DNA of 64,000 nt from Chitinophaga sp. S165 (GTDB lineage Bacteria; Bacteroidota; Bacteroidia; Chitinophagales; Chitinophagaceae), in contig NZ_QGTG01000016.1 of NCBI RefSeq assembly GCF_003182155.1, positions 23,834 to 87,833 of the forward strand, written 5' to 3'. This document shows positions 7,980-16,293 of this stretch, piece after piece. The notes beneath the pieces are model-generated. The model was not told where the DNA came from. It was given only the letters and a program-made list of their open reading frames with translations, and ran no database searches. The position numbers and the translations under genes are program-made. Numbering within the stretch: the first letter of the stretch is position 1; each line of letters starts with the position of its first letter.

Positions 7980-8633
7980 ATGACAGAATTATTGTTACTA
8001 TTTTGTGCTTATCTGATTGGTTCCGTACCTACTGCTGTGTGGGTAAGTAAAGGTGTTTTTGGGATGGATATCCGGGAGTATGGCAGCGGTAATGCCGGTG
8101 CTACTAACACTTTCCGTGTATTGGGTCCAAAGGCGGGTTCTTTTGTGATGTTGGTGGATATGCTCAAAGGGGTAATGGCAGTACGTCTGGCTTACCTGGT
8201 GGGGTACTATCAGAATCCAGAACATCTGCAGGAAGTAACCACGCAGCTGGTGAACTTCCAGATCGGTCTTGGTCTGGCTGCTGTTGTAGGTCACATTTTC
8301 CCAATCTGGGCAAATTTCCGTGGCGGTAAAGGTATTGCTACCTTGTTCGGTCTGGTATTGGCGATTCAACCGCTGGTGGCGATCTGCTGTGTAGGGGTGT
8401 TTTTGTTAAGTCTTTCATTAACCAGATATGTATCATTAAGCTCTATTTCGGCGAGTATCGCATTTCCGATACTGATACTGTACATCTTTAATGAACCTGA
8501 AGTATTCTATCGTATTTTCGCCATTGCTGTTGCACTAATGGTGGTATTAACGCATCAGAAAAACATCTTCCGCCTGATTAACGGTAATGAAAGTAAAGTG
8601 CCGTTGTTTAAAAACAGGAGGGACAAGAAATAG
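7980..8633 (+). CDS. plsY: Glycerol-3-phosphate acyltransferase PlsY
   Basis: A 217-residue integral membrane protein with about five hydrophobic segments. It carries the three cytoplasmic PlsY motifs: GSVPTAVWVSK near the N-terminus, GSGNAGATNTFR (about 36-47), and HIFPIWANFRGGKGIAT (about 102-118). It transfers acyl groups from acyl-phosphate to glycerol-3-phosphate, the first step of phospholipid synthesis in most bacteria. The C-terminus is a short basic tail (KNRRDKK), expected on the cytoplasmic side. No partner plsX is adjacent. Confidence 0.96.
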   Translation: MTELLLLFCAYLIGSVPTAVWVSKGVFGMDIREYGSGNAGATNTFRVLGPKAGSFVMLVDMLKGVMAVRLAYLVGYYQNPEHLQEVTTQLVNFQIGLGLAAVVGHIFPIWANFRGGKGIATLFGLVLAIQPLVAICCVGVFLLSLSLTRYVSLSSISASIAFPILILYIFNEPEVFYRIFAIAVALMVVLTHQKNIFRLINGNESKVPLFKNRRDKK

Positions 8634-8832
8634 ACTGCGCCTGCACACGGTATGCCGTATCCTTTCTGGCATATCTCTTGCACTGAATGATATAAATAAT
8701 TAACTTTCCTCGGATTTTGATTGTTGCGTTATAGGGTATTCACATGCTGTATAAGGTAACAATCAAAACTGCTTTAACTGTAGTAGCACTTTTTCGGACG
8801 GGGTGATACCTGTCAAAAACAAATTGTTTCAG

Positions 8833-9639
8833 ATGCAAAAGAAATTCCTTCTTATCGGTACCGGTCTTGCGCTTATTACAGCGTGTGCAAAGGTACCTAT
8901 TACTGGCCGCAGCCAGTTAAACCTGATCCCTGAAAGCACTATGCAATCTATGGCGCTGCAGGAATATCAGAGCTTCCTTTCCCAGAACAAAACAGTAGCC
9001 GCTACAACCAGCAAAGACGCTGAGATGGTGAAGAGGGTAGGACAGCGTATTGCTGCTGCAGTTACCCGTTACATGACAGACAACAAACTGGGTAGCGAGG
9101 TAGCTAATTACAAATGGGAATTCAACCTGGTAGATAGTAAAGAAGTGAACGCCTGGTGTATGCCGGGTGGTAAGGTAGTGGTGTATACCGGTTTATTACC
9201 TGTAACACAGAACGAGACTGCGCTTGCCTGCGTAATGGGGCATGAGATCGCGCACGCTATTGCCCGTCATGGTAACGAGCGTATGAGTCAGCAGGTTGTT
9301 GCCCAGGGTATCCAGGTAGCTGGTTCCGTGGCACTGAACCGTAATCCGGCAGCTCAGAACATCTTCCTGCAATCATTTGGCGTAGGTGGTAACCTGGGTA
9401 TGTTGGCTTACTCCCGTAAGAACGAGCTGGAAGCCGATCACCTGGGTGTTATCTTTATGGCGATGGCCGGATATAACCCACAGGAGTCTATTCCTTTCTG
9501 GCAGCGTATGGCTAGCGCAGGCGGTGGTCAAAAGCCACCTGAGTTAGTGAGCACGCACCCCAGCGATGAGCGTCGTGTATCAGAACTGCAAAAGCTGATG
9601 CCTGAAGCGATGAAGTATTATACTCCTATCAAGAAATAA
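8833..9639 (+). CDS. M48 family metalloprotease, lipoprotein
   Basis: A 268-residue protein from the preferred start at 8833, which begins with a lipoprotein signal (MQKKFLLIGTGLALITAC). An in-frame ATG at 8803 would bury that signal. It has the zinc site HEIAHAIARH and the third ligand in NELEADHLG. The fold and size match the periplasmic or outer-membrane-attached M48 proteases related to E. coli LoiP, YcaL and BepA, which take part in envelope protein quality control. It is monocistronic, with a strong terminator shared with oxyR. Confidence 0.92.
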   Translation: MQKKFLLIGTGLALITACAKVPITGRSQLNLIPESTMQSMALQEYQSFLSQNKTVAATTSKDAEMVKRVGQRIAAAVTRYMTDNKLGSEVANYKWEFNLVDSKEVNAWCMPGGKVVVYTGLLPVTQNETALACVMGHEIAHAIARHGNERMSQQVVAQGIQVAGSVALNRNPAAQNIFLQSFGVGGNLGMLAYSRKNELEADHLGVIFMAMAGYNPQESIPFWQRMASAGGGQKPPELVSTHPSDERRVSELQKLMPEAMKYYTPIKK

Positions 9640-9654
9640 GCGAATAGCGATATC

Positions 9655-9695
9655 AAAAGAAAAAGCATCCGTCAGTGGCGGATGCTTTTTCTTTT
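9655..9695. terminator. Bidirectional terminator, 17-bp perfect stem
   Basis: Arms AAAAGAAAAAGCATCCG and its exact complement with loop TCAGTGG, between the convergent M48 gene and oxyR. Confidence 0.92.
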
Positions 9696-9711
9696 ATGTC
9701 TTATCTATAGC

Positions 9712-10659
9712 TTACTTCTCTACTGTTATATCAATTATCTTCTTGCTCTTCTGCACTTTCATCTTCTCAGGCACATGTGCCAGTATTTCCTTCTTAAACG
9801 CCGCAATTAAGGCCTGTTTAATGAAGAAGCGATGTGTTACTATACTGATCTCTCTCACTGGCTCCGGCGACTTAAAATAGCGTACCATGTTCATCTGGCG
9901 GGCTGACATTTCCTGGAGGGAGAGTTCGGGTAAGATCGTATATCCTGCGTTGAGGTCTACCATTCTTTTTAGTGTTTCCACACTGCCTGTGTTGTATTCC
10001 AGGTTTTTATATTCTCCCATAGTGAACTTATCCCGGCAGATGTTCAGCACCTGGTTGCGCATGCAATGTCCTTCGTTCAGCAGCCATACTTCACGTACAT
10101 CGATATCTTCCGGTTTAATATATTTCTTTTCAAACAGGCTGTTGGTCTTTGCTGCGTATACAACGAAAGACTCATAGAACAGCGGTTGTTCTTCTAAATT
10201 CGGATTATGTAACGGCGTGGCGAGCAATCCGCAATCCAGTTGCTCGAGTTTTAATTGTTGTATGATCTGTTCTGTGGGATACTCCCAGATCTCCAGTTTC
10301 ACTTTTGGATATTTCTTCATGAAGCCGGTGAGGATCCGTGGAAGAAGATAAGGCGCCAGTGTAGGTATGATCCCTACGCGCAGATTACCTTGTACTTCTT
10401 TTTTATGTTCGCCGATGATCTCTTTAATTTTACCATTCTCCTTCAGAATGATGCGGGCTTGTCCTACGATCTCTACACCTATTTCGGTCGGGATCACTGG
10501 TAATTTGCTTCTGTCGAAGATCTTGACCCCCAGCTCATCTTCCAGCTTTTGTATCTGCATGCTGAGTGTCGGCTGTGTAACGAAGCACTTTTCTGCTGCT
10601 ATAACGAAGCTTCTGTAAGTGTCAACCGCAACAATATATTCTAATTGAACAGTGGTCAT
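9712..10659 (-). CDS. oxyR: Peroxide-sensing LysR-type regulator OxyR
   Basis: A 315-residue LysR-type regulator. The N-terminal winged helix-turn-helix (about 1-60) contains SFVIAAEKCFVTQPTLSMQI. The redox pair is preserved in LNEGHCMRNQVLNICRD, with Cys199 and Cys208, the same numbering as E. coli OxyR. Oxidation by H2O2 forms a disulfide that switches the protein to activation of catalase and peroxiredoxin genes. No such target is adjacent: the flanking spacer holds hairpin repeats. A TAnnTTTG box lies 4 bases before the ATG, suggesting a leaderless message. Confidence 0.96.
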   Translation of the reverse strand: MTTVQLEYIVAVDTYRSFVIAAEKCFVTQPTLSMQIQKLEDELGVKIFDRSKLPVIPTEIGVEIVGQARIILKENGKIKEIIGEHKKEVQGNLRVGIIPTLAPYLLPRILTGFMKKYPKVKLEIWEYPTEQIIQQLKLEQLDCGLLATPLHNPNLEEQPLFYESFVVYAAKTNSLFEKKYIKPEDIDVREVWLLNEGHCMRNQVLNICRDKFTMGEYKNLEYNTGSVETLKRMVDLNAGYTILPELSLQEMSARQMNMVRYFKSPEPVREISIVTHRFFIKQALIAAFKKEILAHVPEKMKVQKSKKIIDITVEK

Positions 10660-10663
10660 GCGT

Positions 10664-10671
10664 CAAAATTA
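10664..10671 (-). promoter_or_regulatory. -7 box immediately upstream of oxyR
   Basis: On the minus strand TAATTTTG matches TAnnTTTG and ends 4 bases before the oxyR ATG (10657-10659), a spacing that predicts transcription starting at the start codon. No good -33 TTG was seen. Confidence 0.5.
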
Positions 10672-10759
10672 CGAATTAGAATGAGGAATAGTGTATGATC
10701 GCTATCAGGAATTCGATTGCTTATTATTATTGTCTGGCTGCGGTGATTCATGTGTTTTG

Positions 10760-10938
10760 CCGGGAAGATACTTCGGTTTCAGGCTGGAACTACGGGCTGT
10801 AGTTCTTTAAAGCTCCTGGCTATTGAGCATTTGGAATCGTATGGGCTATTGAATATCTATTAAACTACCTCAATCGTAGGAGCATGCTTTAAACAACTAA
10901 GGCCCGCAGTTTCCACCTGAAACCTCTAATGCTTCCGG
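10760..10938. repeat. Long imperfect hairpin element, copy 1
   Basis: The left arm begins CCGGGAAGATACTTCGGTTT and the right arm ends in the matching GAAACCTCTAATGCTTCCGG. In the 39 bases from GGTTTCAGG to TTTAAAGC, about 32 pair with the other arm. Pairing continues inward (GCTCCTGGCTATTGAG against CTCAATCGTAGGAGC). The mispaired steps recur in the other copies of the family. Confidence 0.85.
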
Positions 10939-10988
10939 GCTGTTTATTGTAGTGGGAGGTCTGTGATTCAAGTCGTCTATGTGTTTTG

Positions 10989-11167
10989 CCGGGAAGATAC
11001 TTCGGTTTCAGGCTGGAACTAGGGGCTGTAGTTCTTTAAAGCTCCTGGCTATTGAGCATTTGGAATCGTATGGGCTATTGAATATCTATTAAACTACCTC
11101 AATCGTACGAGCATGCTTTAAACAACTAAGGCCCGCAGTTTCCACCTGAAACCTCCGATGCTTCCGG
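10989..11167. repeat. Long imperfect hairpin element, copy 2
   Basis: Almost identical to copy 1, 229 bases downstream, with the same arm structure and the same internal mispairs. Confidence 0.85.
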
Positions 11168-11313
11168 GCTGCATATTGTAGTTGGGGATACTGTGATCCA
11201 AGTCGTCTGCGTAATGCATATTGATAAAAGTGCTCGGGGAAAATTATTTCTTAATAGGAAGAGGGAAGTACCTAAAAATTTTGGCCATTGAAGCGTCTGT
11301 GCTGTTCCTATGG

Positions 11314-11490
11314 GAAGCGTATAAGTAGTAGCGGTTTCAGATGGGAATCGCGGGCCTTCGGCTCTTTGAGATACGCTTGATGCAGCTAAATAGAGATCAA
11401 CGGCGCATACGCTTGAAAAAAGTTAAATAGCCATCCGGCCAAAGAGGCGCCGACCGCGATCCCATACTGAAACCGAGCTACTTAACGCGT
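11314..11490. repeat. Long imperfect hairpin element, diverged copy 3
   Basis: Same architecture as copies 1 and 2: the left arm reads CGGTTTCAGATGGGAATCGC and the right arm ends GCGATCCCATACTGAAACCG. Pairing extends outward through AAGTAGTAG and CTACTT. The interior differs strongly from copies 1 and 2. A 15-base piece of its right flank (AACCGAGCTACTTAA) is repeated at 11506-11520. Confidence 0.75.
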
Positions 11491-11534
11491 TCTATACAAA
11501 CAACAAACCGAGCTACTTAAACATGCTCTAGCAT

Positions 11535-11564
11535 AAAAAAAGGACGGATCATTACAATCCGTCC
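11535..11564 (-). terminator. Terminator of the secreted coiled-coil gene
   Basis: On the minus strand an 8-bp stem GGACGGAT/ATCCGTCC with a 7-base loop is followed by seven T, 24 bases after the stop codon. Confidence 0.88.
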
Positions 11565-11587
11565 CTTTCAGTATGCAGCATGATCTG

Positions 11588-12838
11588 CTAGAATATTCTG
11601 TATCTGTATTTGATCTTGTCAGTGTTGTTATACAGCTCCTTGATGTTAATTGAAGCCTGTATCTCTTTCACAGCTTCATCTTTCAGATTGCGGAACTCAG
11701 CCTGTTTGGTATCGATGGTGTTCTTGTCAGCCAGACCATTGTCCTGCGCGATCTTCAGAGAGCTATTTACTTTACCGTAGTAAGAATCCAGCAGTGTGAA
11801 GTATTCGTTATACAGGTTCTCGAAACGTTTGGTCTGCAGGATCAGATCTTCCAGTTGGTTGTTCACTTCTTTCAGATTTGGATTCTCACGCAACAGCGCT
11901 TCGTAATCAACCTTTCTGCCTTTGGTATACTTAGCTTCCAGATCACTGAAGAAAGTTACTACTTTGTCTCTCTTGAAGTCAAAGAAGAAGTCGTTCATTG
12001 TTTCACCGAGAGATTTGTTACCGCGCTGTGGCAGCTGATATTTCAGGGCGCTTGCAGTGAACATCAGGTGATCGTACAGGTTATCCTGTAAGAGGTTGAG
12101 CTGATCTTTGTTGAAGTTCAGACCATATTCGAATTTCTGGTTAGCATCGTTCAAAGCTGTATAATATACTACGTATTTGTTCAGCTCTTTTTCGAATTCT
12201 TTCAGTGTATTCTGATTAATCTCTTTATTGTTCACGCTGATGCTATGCAGGAAGTTCATTACTGAATTGGCGATAGCCAGCGGAGGAGTCAGAGAGGTAA
12301 AGCTCTGGAAGATAGGGCTGGAAATGATTGATTTAGTAGATTCAACGATCTTACTGTTCTTTTCATTTTTGTCAGCCTTTCCTTTCAACACCACTTTTTC
12401 TACCAGTTCTACGATGCGGTCACTCAGGGAGAAGCCAAGCTCTTTACTTTCCGGGTTGTTCAATGATGTGATGAATACGTCCAGATTGTTAGTAGTAGTA
12501 CGTGACTTTAGATCTATTATCTTTTTATTAAGAAGGTAATAAGTTTCACTTGCAAATACGATGTTGTTGCGGATCAGTTCATATTTTGTAATGTTGTCGA
12601 TCTCACGTCCCTGTAATAAGCCCTGGATAGCATTAGAGTTCTGCTTATCGCTGTCGTTAATGCGTTGCAGTTCTTCCATGATCCGGCGGATGGTCGTGTC
12701 TTGTGTTCTTACCTGAGGCATTACCACATTCTTCAGTTCTGAATTTGGATCTGTAGGTAGCTTCGGTTTTTCTGGTTCCTGTGCCTGCGCATAATGGAAA
12801 CTTGAAAGTAAAATCAGTAGTAGTGTCAGATATCTCAT
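11588..12838 (-). CDS. Secreted coiled-coil protein of unknown function
   Basis: A 416-residue protein from the ATG at 12838, which opens with a signal peptide (MRYLTLLLILLSSFHYAQAQ). An in-frame ATG at 12961 would add 41 residues with no signal character and is rejected. The mature chain is rich in charged and Asn/Gln residues and alternates helical stretches with heptad-like spacing (around 45-75, and from about 290 to the end), suggesting an extended helical periplasmic or surface protein. A short less polar stretch lies near 180-200. No enzyme motif or known domain was recognised. It is monocistronic, with its own terminator. Confidence 0.8.
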   Translation of the reverse strand: MRYLTLLLILLSSFHYAQAQEPEKPKLPTDPNSELKNVVMPQVRTQDTTIRRIMEELQRINDSDKQNSNAIQGLLQGREIDNITKYELIRNNIVFASETYYLLNKKIIDLKSRTTTNNLDVFITSLNNPESKELGFSLSDRIVELVEKVVLKGKADKNEKNSKIVESTKSIISSPIFQSFTSLTPPLAIANSVMNFLHSISVNNKEINQNTLKEFEKELNKYVVYYTALNDANQKFEYGLNFNKDQLNLLQDNLYDHLMFTASALKYQLPQRGNKSLGETMNDFFFDFKRDKVVTFFSDLEAKYTKGRKVDYEALLRENPNLKEVNNQLEDLILQTKRFENLYNEYFTLLDSYYGKVNSSLKIAQDNGLADKNTIDTKQAEFRNLKDEAVKEIQASINIKELYNNTDKIKYRYRIF

Positions 12839-13020
12839 AGAATTTAAATGCGTGATCTTGACTGATTTAAAAAATGCAAAACATTCACAATAGGGTACGC
12901 TCTCCCCACAAAGCCGACCAGGATGTCCGCCTTCAGTTGCGACCTGTAATTGTTTCTGCATGCGATATTTTGCGTTTCATTAACAACCATGAAAATATGG
13001 TGCCAAAAAACGTGTTTACG

Positions 13021-13028
13021 CAAAGATA
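13021..13028 (-). promoter_or_regulatory. Candidate -7 box for the secreted coiled-coil gene
   Basis: On the minus strand TATCTTTG matches TAnnTTTG. It would give a long leader of about 175 bases before the ATG at 12838. No matching -33 element was seen. Confidence 0.35.
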
Positions 13029-13049
13029 ACAATTTATAATAAGTTGAAA

Positions 13050-13081
13050 TTGCCAGTCTTTCAACTACTTTATTACCTTTG
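13050..13081 (+). promoter_or_regulatory. Promoter of the glycosyltransferase-methyltransferase pair
   Basis: TTG at 13050-13052, 21 bases of spacer, then TACCTTTG at 13074-13081. The ATG at 13103 lies 21 bases after the box. An in-frame TTG at 13079 overlaps the box and is excluded as a start. Confidence 0.7.
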
Positions 13082-13102
13082 GCCGCAAATTTACCCACTT
13101 TC

Positions 13103-13843
13103 ATGTTGAATAATAAAAAGATAGTGGTGGTATTACCTGCCTACAACGCCGCTTTAACACTAGAGAAAACCTACAATGAAATTCCCTTTGACATTGTTGA
13201 TGAAGTCGTATTAGTAGACGATGACAGTAAAGACGAGACAGTTGCCGTAGGGAAGCAACTGGGAATCAGGCATATTATCCGTCATGATTCCAACAAAGGT
13301 TATGGAGGAAACCAGAAATCCTGTTATAACAAGGCCCTCGAACTGGGGGCGGATATTGTGATCATGTTACATCCTGATTATCAGTATACTCCTAAACTTA
13401 TTATGGCGATGAGCACTATCATTGCCAATGATGTGTATCCCGTAGTGCTTGGTTCCCGCATTCTGGGGAATGGCGCCCTAAGAGGGGGAATGCCCATATA
13501 CAAGTATATTGCTAACCGTTTTCTGACATTAGTGCAGAACCTGCTCATCGGGCAGAAGCTCAGTGAATATCATACGGGGTATCGCGCATTCTCGGGAGAA
13601 GTACTGAAGAGCATTGACTATAAGGCCAATGACGATGATTTCATTTTTGATAATGAAATGATTTCCCAGATTTTTATGAAGGGTTATGAAATAGGTGAAG
13701 TAACTTGCCCCACCAAATATTTTGAGGAAGCCTCAAGTATTAACTTTAAACGCAGCAGCATCTATGGGTTTGGCGTATTGCGGGTATCCCTGCAACATCG
13801 TCTACATATGTGGGGATTGGGCAAAGCGAAAATATATAACTGA
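13103..13843 (+). CDS. Family 2 glycosyltransferase
   Basis: A 246-residue GT-A protein. It begins KKIVVVLPAYNAALTLEKTY, followed by VVLVDDDSKDET (nucleotide-binding Asp), a HDSNKGYGGNQKSCYNKAL block and MLHPDYQYTPK in place of the DxD region. ILGNGALRGGMPIYKYIANR and EYHTGYRAF resemble dolichyl-phosphate-mannose synthase-like GT2 enzymes, although no C-terminal membrane anchor is present. It likely transfers a sugar to a lipid carrier or glycan. The next gene follows 15 bases downstream on the same strand, so the two are probably cotranscribed. Confidence 0.9.
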   Translation: MLNNKKIVVVLPAYNAALTLEKTYNEIPFDIVDEVVLVDDDSKDETVAVGKQLGIRHIIRHDSNKGYGGNQKSCYNKALELGADIVIMLHPDYQYTPKLIMAMSTIIANDVYPVVLGSRILGNGALRGGMPIYKYIANRFLTLVQNLLIGQKLSEYHTGYRAFSGEVLKSIDYKANDDDFIFDNEMISQIFMKGYEIGEVTCPTKYFEEASSINFKRSSIYGFGVLRVSLQHRLHMWGLGKAKIYN

Positions 13844-13858
13844 TAAAACTGTTTAATT

Positions 13859-14650
13859 TTGGGCCTACAGTGGGAATTAGCTAAGAAATACCTGCATTAT
13901 TATTTCACAGCGGGCAACAGGCACGACGTACATTCTCCTTTCGTTTTTGACCTGATGGAGAAGGTTTTACGCGACAAAAAAAGACCGGCTGTGTTCCGGG
14001 AGATCGAACAGGTCCGGAAATCTTTATTACACAGTGCAGAAACCCTGCAGGTCACCGACCTGGGCGCCGGATCGCTTATGAATGCCGGCAAGGAACGGAA
14101 GGTGAGCGATATTACCCGTCATGCGGCTAAACCTCCCAAATTCGGACAGTTATTCTATCGTCTTATACAGTACTTCAAACCGGAATATCTGCTAGAATTA
14201 GGTACTTCCATGGGGATGTCAACCTCTTATATGGCAAAAGCTGCATCTCCTGTTACTGTACATACTATTGAGGGATGTCCTAATATTGCCGGCCGCGCCG
14301 GCCGTAATTTCGAAGCTTTACAGCTGATGAATATCAAACAGCATGTTGGTAATTTTGATACGGTATTGCCAGGGTTGCTGAATGAATTGCCGCGACTGGA
14401 TTATGTGTATATTGACGGCAATCATCGTTCTGCGCCTACGCTGGATTATTTTGAGCAATGCCTGGCAAAAGTGCATGACGGGTCACTGTTTATCTTCGAT
14501 GATATTCACTGGACGCCGGATATGGAGGCTGCCTGGCATATTATTCAACAGCACCCGCGGGTTACTTTTACCATAGATCTGTTCTTTATAGGGTTGGTGT
14601 TTTTCCGGCCGGATATGAAGGTTAAACAGCATTTTATTCTAAAGTATTAA
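13859..14650 (+). CDS. SAM-dependent methyltransferase (Methyltransf_24-like), TTG start
   Basis: A 263-residue class I methyltransferase. The SAM-binding motif is YLLELGTSMGMSTSYMA (about 110-126), followed by VHTIEGCP and the acidic YVYIDGNHRSAPTLDYFE and IFDDIHWTPDME, typical of O-methyltransferase or Methyltransf_24 families. An in-frame stop at 13844 precedes the frame, and the first usable start is TTG at 13859, so translation probably begins with TTG. It follows the glycosyltransferase by 15 bases, suggesting modification of the same glycan or lipid. The substrate is unknown. Confidence 0.87.
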   Translation: MGLQWELAKKYLHYYFTAGNRHDVHSPFVFDLMEKVLRDKKRPAVFREIEQVRKSLLHSAETLQVTDLGAGSLMNAGKERKVSDITRHAAKPPKFGQLFYRLIQYFKPEYLLELGTSMGMSTSYMAKAASPVTVHTIEGCPNIAGRAGRNFEALQLMNIKQHVGNFDTVLPGLLNELPRLDYVYIDGNHRSAPTLDYFEQCLAKVHDGSLFIFDDIHWTPDMEAAWHIIQQHPRVTFTIDLFFIGLVFFRPDMKVKQHFILKY

Positions 14651-14737
14651 AAGCTTGTTTCACCGTATTTGACAGCAGCATTATGTGTTGCTGTTTTTTT
14701 TGGGGCTGTTATTATAGCGCTGACCTTCTTGCTCACG

Positions 14738-14886
14738 TTGCAGGCTGGGATCACTGGCTGTAATTCTTTGAAGTTCCTTATTATTAAACTTTTAGGTGGG
14801 GATGGGCTTCGGTAATTCTTTTTAACCCCTGGTAGGTCGTATTGAGCGTACTTCAAGAATTAAGGCCAGTGATTCCCACCTGCACC
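14738..14886. repeat. Long imperfect hairpin element, copy 4
   Basis: The left arm TTGCAGGCTGGGATCACTGG continues GCTGTAATTCTTTGAAGT. The right arm begins ACTTCAAGAATTAAGGCCAG and ends TGATTCCCACCTGCACC. The left side keeps the CAGGCTGG and GGCTGTA steps and the right side the CCACCTG and TAAGGCC steps seen in copies 1 and 2, so the same positions are mispaired. It lies downstream of the methyltransferase gene. Confidence 0.8.
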
Positions 14887-15321
14887 GTTCGCTGCGTCCG
14901 GTCCCCAATTATATTAAGAACTTCCACTGTGTTATGTTAATGTTTCCCGGATGCCTTGTTGCTTTCCAAATAATCTGAGTATGTATGGGGTGCTTTTAGT
15001 GATGCCGCCCGTTATGTGATGCAACCGTTTGATGCTGTAATGCCTGGATGTAATGTGAATAATGTGTTGCTTGTCTTTCTCATGACACAAGGGACTTACT
15101 TATTATAGTGGTTTAACGAGAGAAATGACGGTTGGTCGTTAATGCCCTTTCCCGCTATATTTGTCAGTAACCGGTTGTCATAATGTTGCCCCAATTATCG
15201 TTTGTCTTACAGATATTTATATTCAGGTGTTTCACCTATAAGATTTCCTGATTTTAAGAGTTAATTTCAGTACAGAAATTTCAGTAAAGACATAACATCT
15301 AAAACATCCAAATATTCCATT
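14887..15321. other. Spacer without recognisable gene
   Basis: Beyond the hairpin element only the promoter of the next gene (15132-15163) was recognised. Short reading frames here lack protein-like composition. Confidence 0.5.
15132..15163 (+). promoter_or_regulatory. Candidate promoter of the secreted esterase gene
   Basis: TTG at 15132-15134, 21 bases, then TATATTTG at 15156-15163. This implies a leader of about 150 bases before the ATG at 15322. Confidence 0.55.
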
Positions 15322-16128
15322 ATGAAACTATTCAGCGCCCTGACTGTATTGTTGATGATACAGTTTTCCTCTTTCTATGCGAGTGCCCAGGATACCCCTG
15401 ATTTCAGCGCCTACAGCTATGAGACTTTCGTACACAATGGCGACACATTACGTTACCGTATGCTGCAACCGGCAGGATATGATTCGCAGAAGTCGTATCC
15501 ACTGATCGTTTTTCTGCATGGTTCAGGTGAGAGGGGAAGCGATAATGCCGCCCAGTTATTGCATGGTGGTAGCCTCTTTCTGAAGGATTCCCTGCGTCAG
15601 CGGTTCCCCACTTTTGTGATATTTCCACAGTGTCCTAAGGATTCAATGTGGGCGTCAATGAAAGTGACACGGGATAGCGAGGGAAAGGCGATTAAACGGG
15701 AGTTTTCAGATGGTACAGACAGGGAATCGACGCCTGGAATGCTGGTGAAGCTCCTGGTGGATAGCCTGATCAAAATAGATAAGGTGAACAGTAAGCGGGT
15801 GTACCTGGGCGGTTTGTCGCTGGGTGGCATAGGAACATATGATTTGCTGGCCCGTTATCCGAAAACATGGGCTGCGGCTTTTCCGATCTGCGGAATAGGG
15901 AATGTTAGTACTGCTTCTAAATTCTCTAAAGTGCCTTTGTGGATCTTCCACGGAGATGCAGATAATGCAGTACCGGTTTCAGGATCAAGAGATTATGTGG
16001 CTGCGCTGAAAGGGTTGAAAGCAGATGTTAAGTATTCTGAATATCCGGGGGTAGGGCATAACAGCTGGGATAATGCTTTTGCTGAACCGGAGTTGTTACC
16101 ATGGTTGTTTTCTCATAAGAAAAAGTAG
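15322..16128 (+). CDS. Secreted alpha/beta hydrolase (prolyl oligopeptidase/esterase type)
   Basis: A 268-residue protein with a signal peptide (MKLFSALTVLLMIQFSSFYA, cleavage near ASAQ). It has the oxyanion-hole strand YPLIVFLHGSGERGSDN, the nucleophile elbow GGLSLGGIGTYDL (Ser), the acid in WIFHGDADNAVP (Asp) and the base in GVGHNSWDNAF (His). This set matches the phospholipase/carboxylesterase and S9-like hydrolases often attached to carbohydrate esterase families in Bacteroidota. It is monocistronic and ends at a terminator shared with hemL. The substrate is unknown. Confidence 0.9.
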   Translation: MKLFSALTVLLMIQFSSFYASAQDTPDFSAYSYETFVHNGDTLRYRMLQPAGYDSQKSYPLIVFLHGSGERGSDNAAQLLHGGSLFLKDSLRQRFPTFVIFPQCPKDSMWASMKVTRDSEGKAIKREFSDGTDRESTPGMLVKLLVDSLIKIDKVNSKRVYLGGLSLGGIGTYDLLARYPKTWAAAFPICGIGNVSTASKFSKVPLWIFHGDADNAVPVSGSRDYVAALKGLKADVKYSEYPGVGHNSWDNAFAEPELLPWLFSHKKK

Positions 16129-16236
16129 GATAAGGATATTCCGTGCAACTGCAAATTTGACTATTATCAGTGTGTGGTTTGATGATATGGGGAGAGGGGT
16201 AGCAACACCAGATCTTCTTCCAAAAGAACTAAAACT

Positions 16237-16269
16237 AAAAACGCCCCGACACATGACCGGGGCGTTTTT
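16237..16269. terminator. Bidirectional terminator between the esterase gene and hemL
   Basis: A 12-bp perfect stem (AAAAACGCCCCG with its complement), a 9-base loop and T-runs on both strands. Confidence 0.92.
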
Positions 16270-16293
16270 CCACTCTGCACAGGATTTGAATTG

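Larger units (their letters stand above)
10751..11209. repeat. Two tandem copies of a 229-bp unit
   Basis: The sequence starting TGTGTTTTGCCGGGAAGATA at 10751 recurs at 10980 with only a few differences, such as TACGGG against TAGGGG and GTAGGAG against GTACGAG. The unit is mostly one long imperfect hairpin, annotated separately. The near identity points to recent duplication. No reading frame spans it. Confidence 0.9.

Noticed and set aside
10751..11490. CRISPR array
   Set aside because: Only two direct copies of 229 bases plus a diverged one, no short repeat-spacer pattern and no cas genes.
14647..14856. Minus-strand 69-codon frame
   Set aside because: It covers the arm of the hairpin repeat and is explained by it.
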